From Shewanella benthica KT99 (GTDB lineage Bacteria > Pseudomonadota > Gammaproteobacteria > Enterobacterales > Shewanellaceae): a stretch of DNA of 64,000 nt. Shown piece by piece: positions 57,672 to 64,000 of the stretch (within the stretch, counting starts at the first letter, position 1; every line of letters begins with the position of its first letter). The stretch is from positions 83,019 to 147,018 of the forward strand of contig NZ_ABIC01000007.1 of assembly GCF_000172075.1 (NCBI RefSeq). The letters are read 5' to 3'. The notes below the pieces were generated by a model. That model had not been told where the DNA came from. It saw only the letters and a list, made by a program, of their open reading frames with translations, and made no database searches. A program made the position numbers and the translations under genes.

Positions 57672-59216
57672 CTACACGTCAATGATCACTCTGTCTCTGC
57701 TTTCATGTTTTGCTCGATACAGTGCAGCGTCGGCTCTATCAAAGGTTTCATTGATAAGCTCATTATTGATAATCTGTGCAGCACCAATAGATACTGTAAC
57801 TGTAATTCTCTGATTTTTAAACTTAAAAGGAATACTTTTTACTTTTTCTCTCACTCTGTTTAAAAGCTGTTCAATATCTGTGGCGTTGACATCAGGAATA
57901 ATAAACACAAATTCTTCACCACCATAGCGGGCGACAAACTCGGTATCACGCAGTGAATTTTTCAATGCCATGGCAATGACTTGCAGGGCTTTATCACCCG
58001 TACTGTGGCCAAAATTGTCGTTAATGGTTTTAAAATGATCGATATCGGCCACAGCGACCCAGAGTGGTTGTTTATGACGTTGATAATTACGATATTCCTG
58101 TTCCATTCTCTCTTCGAGGGCGGCCCTGTTAGGCAGCTGGGTCAAGGTATCGAGTAAGTTGAGTTTCTGCTGTTCAAATAATCTTTCTTTAAAGGTATTC
58201 GCTTCCCTACTTAGTTCGTTAAGCTCTTTACGCATGGCTTCCATCGACTTGCGCAGCAAGGTTTGTTCGCGATCCTCCAAGGCTTCTTTACGGCCAAGAG
58301 CCGCTCGAATTGAGGCTAACTGTTCTGTGACCTGAGACTTTAGCCTGTGAATGTCATCGATATCTATGATGGCTTCACCCACGTTATCGACACTGGTATT
58401 AATTTCACGATTGAGCTGTTTTTTCAGTTGATAGCTGCGTTGATTGTTGTTGTAAGAATCACTTACCACTTCTCTCACGGCAGACAGAGAGTCGTTTAAG
58501 GCATAGAGAAATTCCTGAGAAGCAGATTTCTCTCTGGCGATATTATCCAGTAGCATAGAAAGCACGGTCTGATAGGCCTCGATGAGGCTGTCTATTTCAA
58601 TATCGTTAGAGAGCAGCTCTTTGAGTGCGAATATTCGATCCCGCTGATCTTTGCGAAATTCGATCTCGGAGATCATTTGAGCGAGTTCATGGGCCAGTTG
58701 ACGATGCTTGGGGAGCACGACGAGTTTATCACCTTGGGCTAACTGCTCTTCCAGTATACTTTCATAAAAGCCAACCAGTTTTTCGACTTTAGGGATATAG
58801 TCCCAGAAAGTATGGAAAGGCTTGGCGAGATCTTTTTTGAAGTAACTGATCTCTTTCTTGACCTTTTCTGGTACAGATTGGACTCGCTGTATCTGTCTGA
58901 TGACCCGGGATAAGCTGGCTCTACTGTCTTCGAGTTGAACCATGACATGGTTATATTGTTGCTTAAGAAGTTGTTCAACTTCAACTAATTCAGGCAGTGA
59001 TTCTTCGACAGTCTCGAAATTAGTAAATTTATATCTTAATTTAGCCAGTTTATTATCGAGCTTAATACTTTGCCCTTTGCAGGCAAGACTCAGATGACCA
59101 ATAAATTGCAGTAATGTCCTCAATTTATCATTTCTATCTTCGTTCATGTTATCGAGCGCGGCTCTAGCCGAGTGGAGTTGTTGCTTTAATAAACTGAGCT
59201 GAGATGTGTTTGCCAT
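57672..59216 (-). CDS. diguanylate cyclase with coiled-coil N-terminal region
   Basis: The C-terminal ~165 residues form a GGDEF domain with LPNRAALEERMEQEYRN, DIDHFKTINDNFGHSTGDKA and RYGGEEFVFIIP, so it should make cyclic di-GMP. The expected inhibitory site RxxD reads RDTE, so product inhibition may be weakened. The N-terminal ~340 residues are predicted helical and coiled-coil, without membrane segments or a recognised sensor. The second ATG (MANTSQ, 59216) has AAGGA upstream and is preferred over 59228. Confidence 0.88.
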   Translation of the reverse strand: MANTSQLSLLKQQLHSARAALDNMNEDRNDKLRTLLQFIGHLSLACKGQSIKLDNKLAKLRYKFTNFETVEESLPELVEVEQLLKQQYNHVMVQLEDSRASLSRVIRQIQRVQSVPEKVKKEISYFKKDLAKPFHTFWDYIPKVEKLVGFYESILEEQLAQGDKLVVLPKHRQLAHELAQMISEIEFRKDQRDRIFALKELLSNDIEIDSLIEAYQTVLSMLLDNIAREKSASQEFLYALNDSLSAVREVVSDSYNNNQRSYQLKKQLNREINTSVDNVGEAIIDIDDIHRLKSQVTEQLASIRAALGRKEALEDREQTLLRKSMEAMRKELNELSREANTFKERLFEQQKLNLLDTLTQLPNRAALEERMEQEYRNYQRHKQPLWVAVADIDHFKTINDNFGHSTGDKALQVIAMALKNSLRDTEFVARYGGEEFVFIIPDVNATDIEQLLNRVREKVKSIPFKFKNQRITVTVSIGAAQIINNELINETFDRADAALYRAKHESRDRVIIDV

Positions 59217-59360
59217 CGAATCCTTCATTAACCATGTCCTATTTCTTCAAGGCAAAAAATAATTTCAAATGTGAATTAGTATTGCTAATGTTATTGCAAT
59301 CCCAATCCCTTTGGAGTGCAAATCTTATTTTAGTCTAGCGCGACTTATGAATCATCTCGA

Positions 59361-61520
59361 CTAGGTTAATTCTGTTATATCCAAATTTTCATGGCTTTTC
59401 CACCTAGGCCATAGAATTTTTTTCTTGTCACCATTGGTATAGACCTTCAATAATCCGCGCATGATGCCCTTTTCTAAGTGCAAATATAGCGGTGTTGCAA
59501 AGATAGTGGCTGGAGCAAAGTCCAATGCTTTTATGGAAACATAGTAATCTGCTGCCTTGCCTAGACTCAGCGCGGCCGCCAGTGTCATTTGTACCGCGCC
59601 AAAATGGACTTCGGCAGATAATCTAATATCAGGATCCATCAGCAGAGGAAGAGGTAGCATGCCTATATGAATAGACGTGTCACCATAATCTTTATCAATG
59701 GCGATACGGCACTGTTGTAATAATTCATTGGCTGTGATCGTCTCTCTCAGGGATAGCATAAATAATCCAGGCCGAATAAGGTATACCTTGCCTGATAAAC
59801 TGTGGGCCAGAGCTTGAAACTGAATTTTATTCATGTTGTTGTTGCACTGAAAACCTTGATTAAAATCTGCATTTAATTGATCCGTCAGTGAAATTAATGC
59901 AATGGCATGGGGAGTGTCTTTATCTTGTGACTCAAGCTCTTCGATGAAGCCTTTATAGCCAGGTAAACCACTCACAGGCTCGATAACGCTTTGACTTTTA
60001 GCTTCTAATAGGCTAGCTGCTAATACGCTTTTTCTTCGCCATTGGTTCACTCCAATGAGTGATATTAAGCACACTAAAATCACCGCGGTGATCAACAGCA
60101 AACGTGAATGTGCTAACTGGGAACTGAGTACACGGCTCTCACCTTGAAGCTTATTGACTTCAAGTTTTAATTTTTGCTCGGCAAGTACCGATGAGGTGTA
60201 GTCGGTAGGAGTCTCTATTTCCGGCGTGGATAAGTTAAGGGCGATGAGCTTATCCAGTGTGGCAAAGGCCTGGTCACTCTGTTTAAGGTGTCTATAGGCT
60301 TGAGCCTGATACTGTAACGCCTCTATCTGTTCATCTTTGAGCTTAAGTTTCTCTGCATTGTGTAAGGCTAAGGCGCTATGTTTTTTAGCCAGTAGCCAAT
60401 TTTTATCGGCAACGGCAACTTGGGCAATCAAGAGGTCATTAAACACAAGATAATGGTTACTCTTTCGGGCACGAAAAATAGCATTGGACTTAAACAGAAA
60501 TTCAAAAGACGTTTTGGTGTTGCCGTTATTGAAATAGGCCTCGCCTAAATTATGATAATTTAATGCCTGAGCAATCACATTTTGAGCTTTGTAATCGAGC
60601 TGTTGGGCATTGAGATAGTAATCAATAGCCTGATTCCAGTTATTTTGATTGGCATGAACCATAGCGATCACTGTCATGCAATTAGAGCGTAATCGATCCA
60701 TATTGAGTGCCTTAAAGCCCTCATCTGCATCATGTGCGTATTGGATCGCTTCATCCCAAGCCTCAAGCTTCCGATATATCCTTGCCAGCTGTAGCTGTAA
60801 ATTAGCCTTGAGAAAAGGTTTTTGCTGGCGGTTCGAGAGTCTAAGTGCCTCGTTGTAATGTTGTAAGGCTAAAGATAACTGATCCCGTTGATTATAGAAG
60901 TTGCCTAAAGTGGACTCTGCGTGGGCAATCAGGTAATCAGTTCTAAGCTGATAGGTGGTCTCTTTATACAGTTTTAGGTGAATTAGCGCCAGCTTATCCT
61001 GATGCAAGATACGATGTAAGCTGCCAAGATGATAATGGATGAGCTGTTTTAATAGCTGGGTTTGCAACCCTTGACCACTCTCTATCAGGCTCAGTGCTTG
61101 GTCATAATGGGACAATGCTAGTGGGTAATTATGTTGATTTCTGGCTATGTACCTACCTGTTAACATTTGTAGGTAGCTTTCATCGTAGGCTGTGGTGCCT
61201 ATGATCTCCAGCAGCGACAATAATGCCTCGGTTTTACGGTATTTATCTTGCTCTTGCACATAGGTGCTGAGGTAGAGTCGTGTGAGCAGCTGCAGTTTAT
61301 GTTTTAGCTCATCGACTCGGTAACCTTGGTCACTGGCGACTCGTTCAAAAGCCGAGAGACTAGTGGCAGATATGGGCAAGGTGATTGAGGCTTGTAGTTC
61401 TTGTAACAGCTCGACAGGCGATTCTTTTAATTTAATTTCGAGGGCGATATGATCTTGAGCGTAAGTCGAAGGGGTGGCTAAAAGCAAAAAGAAAATCACA
61501 GTTCTAAAAAAAATACGCAT
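59361..61520 (-). CDS. TPR sensor-like membrane protein with a degenerate GGDEF-like C-terminus
   Basis: The 719-residue protein has a signal peptide (IFFRTVIFFLLLATPSTYA), many tetratricopeptide-like helices (about residues 110-420, for example LALQHYNEALRLSNRQQKPF), a membrane helix (LLLITAVILVCLISLIGV, about 475-495) and a cytoplasmic C-terminal domain. That domain begins SGLPGYKGFIEELESQ, as GGDEF domains do, but no GG[DE]EF signature or metal-binding acidic residues follow. It is therefore probably catalytically dead. It lies upstream of the active diguanylate cyclase on the same strand, which hints at a partnership, but this is inference. Confidence 0.75.
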   Translation of the reverse strand: MRIFFRTVIFFLLLATPSTYAQDHIALEIKLKESPVELLQELQASITLPISATSLSAFERVASDQGYRVDELKHKLQLLTRLYLSTYVQEQDKYRKTEALLSLLEIIGTTAYDESYLQMLTGRYIARNQHNYPLALSHYDQALSLIESGQGLQTQLLKQLIHYHLGSLHRILHQDKLALIHLKLYKETTYQLRTDYLIAHAESTLGNFYNQRDQLSLALQHYNEALRLSNRQQKPFLKANLQLQLARIYRKLEAWDEAIQYAHDADEGFKALNMDRLRSNCMTVIAMVHANQNNWNQAIDYYLNAQQLDYKAQNVIAQALNYHNLGEAYFNNGNTKTSFEFLFKSNAIFRARKSNHYLVFNDLLIAQVAVADKNWLLAKKHSALALHNAEKLKLKDEQIEALQYQAQAYRHLKQSDQAFATLDKLIALNLSTPEIETPTDYTSSVLAEQKLKLEVNKLQGESRVLSSQLAHSRLLLITAVILVCLISLIGVNQWRRKSVLAASLLEAKSQSVIEPVSGLPGYKGFIEELESQDKDTPHAIALISLTDQLNADFNQGFQCNNNMNKIQFQALAHSLSGKVYLIRPGLFMLSLRETITANELLQQCRIAIDKDYGDTSIHIGMLPLPLLMDPDIRLSAEVHFGAVQMTLAAALSLGKAADYYVSIKALDFAPATIFATPLYLHLEKGIMRGLLKVYTNGDKKKILWPRWKSHENLDITELT

Positions 61521-61688
61521 AAGAAGCAGATACCTTGCCCTCTTAAAGGGATGTTCGGTCAGTCATTGTATTGTCTCAAAATAGACTCGTAGAGGCATAG
61601 GTTTTAGTGATGCCGAGTCTGAGAAATAGAGATATACTCTCGATCTTATTATAAAAATAAATAACAATTATAACAGAAGGAATCGAGA

Positions 61689-63494
61689 GTGAAACCTGCT
61701 GCCCCATTGATTTTAACTTTAAGTGCATTTTTTTCCTCATCAATTTTCGCTGAGGTCAGTTATCGCATAGAACTCACCGACTCTGTGCATCATCTGGCTA
61801 AGGTTGAGGTGGACTTTCCCGAGTCTGCAACCACAGAGCTGAAAATCAACCTTCCCGTGTGGCGAACTGGCAAGTATCAAGTTTTACCCTTAGCCGATGG
61901 TATTCGCTATTTTAGTGCGCAAGATGAATCAGGCAAGATCTTACCCTATACGCGAAGTGCCAGTGGTGAGTGGACTGTTGAGCTTGAACAGCCAACGTCC
62001 GTCACTGTGACTTATCAGCTATATGCGAATCATTTAGGTCAAAGGGTTGGCCATATAGATGCGACTCATGCTTTCTTGGATGCCAGTGGTACCTTGGTGT
62101 ATAGCCCTGAGTTTAAGGATCAGGCGATCAAGGTTGAATTAGCCGTGCCAGATGAATGGAATAGTTATTCAGGCATGGAGTCTGCAGGAAAGCCCCATTC
62201 GTTTGAGGCGAGCAATTATGATGTGTTGATGGACTCTCCGATAGAGACCGGAATCAGTCATCACAGAGCGTTCTTTGCCGATGGTCGGAATTATGAATTG
62301 GTCGTGTGGGGAAAGGGCAACTATGACATTGAACAGATGGTTACCGATCTGACTAAGCTCAGCGGTCAGGCTAGGGCTATCTGGGATGGCTACCCGTTTG
62401 AGCGTTATGTCTACATAGTGCACGCCACCAGTGGTGCCCAAGGTGCAACCGAGCATCTCAACTCGACGGTGATTCAGCGCCCTCGTTTCAGTTATCGAGA
62501 GCGTGAAGACTACTTAGGCTTCATTAAAACCGCTGCCCATGAGTTTATTCATACCTGGAATGTGAAGGCTTACAGGCCTCAAGGGTTGGTGCCTTACAAT
62601 TATCAAAAAGAGAACATATCCGCACTGTTATGGATTGCCGAAGGGTCGACAAGTTATTTTCAAAGCCAGTTGTTACTCAGGGCTGGCGTTATCACGGTTA
62701 AAGAATTTTTTGAAGACTTAGCCAAGCGAATTGCCCAGAGTGAGACGACGCCGGGGCGTGAAGTTCAATCGGTGCAAGAGGCGAGCGTCGGTAAATGGGC
62801 GAGCACGGGGGGGGACTATGCGGTTAACCACAGTGCCAACATCTACTCCGAAGGCTATTTCGTTTCTCTGGCGCTGGATTTTTCACTGCTCAATGACACA
62901 GATCTTGCTCATTCCTATCGTGACGTTCATAAAGCGCTCTACAATCAGCATAAGATCCCGGCGGGTTACTCCGTCGCTGATGTTAAACGGATCTTAAAAG
63001 ATCTGTCGGGGCAAGATTATCAAACCTGGTGGCAGACACATGTTAACTCAGCTATGAGCCTGGATTTCACCTCCTTGCTAGACAATGCCGGTTTACAGCC
63101 AGGCTACGGGGAAGACTCTACAGCCACGGCTTATGCGGGAGTGAAGTTGAGTGATGACTCACTTAAACTTGCGGAAGTCTTGCGTGATGGACCCGCCTGG
63201 AATGCGGGTATCGTGCTTGGGGATGAAATTGTAGCCATCGATGGTCTGAAGATCACCGCCAAAGGTTTTGCATCCAGAATTAAAGATTTTAAGCCGGGGG
63301 CTGAGATTGTGGTGAGCCTGTTTAGCGATGACCGTCTCAAACAGGTGACGCTGAAACTGGGTGAGCAGCAGAGTGGTAAGCTGAAGCTGTTGAGTGTGGA
63401 TAAGCCAAGCCGAGCTCAGAAAGCTTTCTTTAAAGCCTGGTTAGGTATCGATTGGCCGTTCGATAACAAGGGGAAGCTAAAATCGGATAGTTAA
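61689..63494 (+). CDS. M61-family glycyl aminopeptidase-like protein with PDZ domain
   Basis: The 601-residue protein has a signal peptide (LILTLSAFFSSSIFA), an N-terminal beta domain, and the M61 zinc site AAHEFIHTWNVKAYRP with His about 284 and 288 and Glu 285. The second zinc-ligand region is LLWIAEGSTSYFQS. A PDZ domain lies near the C-terminus (about residues 490-570, with GDEIVAIDGLKIT). The GTG start at 61689 has AAGGA eight bases before. It is probably periplasmic or surface-exposed. Confidence 0.9.
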   Translation: MKPAAPLILTLSAFFSSSIFAEVSYRIELTDSVHHLAKVEVDFPESATTELKINLPVWRTGKYQVLPLADGIRYFSAQDESGKILPYTRSASGEWTVELEQPTSVTVTYQLYANHLGQRVGHIDATHAFLDASGTLVYSPEFKDQAIKVELAVPDEWNSYSGMESAGKPHSFEASNYDVLMDSPIETGISHHRAFFADGRNYELVVWGKGNYDIEQMVTDLTKLSGQARAIWDGYPFERYVYIVHATSGAQGATEHLNSTVIQRPRFSYREREDYLGFIKTAAHEFIHTWNVKAYRPQGLVPYNYQKENISALLWIAEGSTSYFQSQLLLRAGVITVKEFFEDLAKRIAQSETTPGREVQSVQEASVGKWASTGGDYAVNHSANIYSEGYFVSLALDFSLLNDTDLAHSYRDVHKALYNQHKIPAGYSVADVKRILKDLSGQDYQTWWQTHVNSAMSLDFTSLLDNAGLQPGYGEDSTATAYAGVKLSDDSLKLAEVLRDGPAWNAGIVLGDEIVAIDGLKITAKGFASRIKDFKPGAEIVVSLFSDDRLKQVTLKLGEQQSGKLKLLSVDKPSRAQKAFFKAWLGIDWPFDNKGKLKSDS

Positions 63495-63526
63495 TAGGCT
63501 TGTTATAACACTGATTTATGGCGAAT

Positions 63527-63566
63527 AAAAAAGCACCTGACAAGTTTTGTTGTCAGGTGCTTTTTT
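63527..63566. terminator. bidirectional terminator between the M61 gene and rdgC
   Basis: AGCACCTGACAA/TTGTCAGGTGCT forms a perfect stem flanked by A6 and T6, serving both convergent genes. Confidence 0.92.
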
Positions 63567-63584
63567 AATAAGAATGAAAGAGAG

Positions 63585-64000
63585 TTAGATGCTCTCTTCC
63601 AGTCCGCCTAATGCCTCTACCAGTGAGTTCATCAAGGCGATAAGCTCGCTGCTCATCAAGGCAAAATCGGCGTCGAGTCTGGCCATAGGATCTTCGGTAC
63701 CCACTTCATCATTGCCGGCTCTGAACTCTTCGGAGAACTTGAGGCGCTTGATGCCAGCATCTGATTGCAATAAGAAAGCAATTGATTGGCCGAAATGCAG
63801 TGCCAGTTTATGGACTTGCTTACCCACTTCGATATGAGCCAGGACTTCGGCTTCAGTCAAATCTTGTTGTTTGAAACGGACAATGCCACCTTCATCCGAG
63901 TCTGACTTAAATTCAGCCTCATCTTGCATCTCGAAAGGTGCCGGCGTCGAATCAGTCTTAACCCAATCGGTTAATTGACTCTCGATAGGTACCTTAAAGC
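63585..64000 (-). CDS. rdgC: recombination-associated protein RdgC, C-terminal part
   Basis: The frame remains open at the right edge, so the gene starts outside the window. RdgC is a ring-shaped double-stranded-DNA-binding protein that restrains RecA. The visible 138 residues include the typical [34 protein letters not shown] and [18 protein letters not shown], ending [10 protein letters not shown]. The match to the family end is good. Confidence 0.92.
   Translation of the reverse strand, partial: FKVPIESQLTDWVKTDSTPAPFEMQDEAEFKSDSDEGGIVRFKQQDLTEAEVLAHIEVGKQVHKLALHFGQSIAFLLQSDAGIKRLKFSEEFRAGNDEVGTEDPMARLDADFALMSSELIALMNSLVEALGGLEESI

Noticed and set aside
1..64000. tRNA, rRNA genes, CRISPR arrays, prophage or phage-defence systems.
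   Set aside because: None was recognised on either strand. The accessory content is limited to IS, MITE and RAYT remnants.

Overview
The window is a gammaproteobacterial chromosome segment, almost certainly Shewanella. The evidence is the glgBXPCA glycogen cluster, the Na+-translocating Nqr operon, the PomA/PomB sodium stators next to xseB-ispA-dxs and thiI, and the gcvA-ygdD-rlmM and xni/ppnN neighbourhoods. Many decayed genes and a miniature inverted-repeat element (MITE) family suggest a pseudogene-rich lineage, perhaps a cold or deep-sea Shewanella. That last point is inference.

Layout. 1-10800: glycogen and maltodextrin metabolism, with the malQ 3' end followed by glgB, glgX, glgP, glgC and glgA, partly overlapping and ending at a strong terminator. 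10810-16390: small housekeeping genes (YbaK-like deacylase, glutathione peroxidase, RsmB-type RNA methyltransferase, YqfB amidohydrolase, DUF2461). Two intergenic regions here stand out: one carries a candidate pair of tandem related small RNAs, the other is a graveyard of gene fragments. 16500-22320: a broken sugar transporter, a subtilisin-like protease with one in-frame stop, and a convergent secreted PKD metalloprotease sharing its C-terminal domain. 22540-29430: a DUF599 membrane protein and nqrABCDEF. 29630-32350: an accessory patch with a truncated fibronectin-type secreted protein, a decaying IS3-family element and a REP-associated transposase remnant.

32397-45650: EEP-family lipoprotein, CobW-type GTPase, TPR/TonB pseudogene, nadK, grpE (heat-shock promoter), dxs-ispA-xseB, pomAB (FliA-like promoter), thiI and a small secreted protein. 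45800-50420: gcvA, an alpha/beta hydrolase, ygdD, rlmM and an NAD-type isocitrate dehydrogenase, with MITE copies between them. 50420-64000: an S9 peptidase behind a 12-bp tandem repeat, a marC stub, an isoprenylcysteine-type methyltransferase, DUF3192, xni, ppnN, a GGDEF protein, a TPR protein with a degenerate GGDEF-like tail, an M61 peptidase and the 3' part of rdgC.

The most interesting candidates are the tandem structured RNAs at 11422-11855, which share a segment complementary to a ribosome binding site plus start codon, and the MITE family in full-length, enlarged and collapsed forms.
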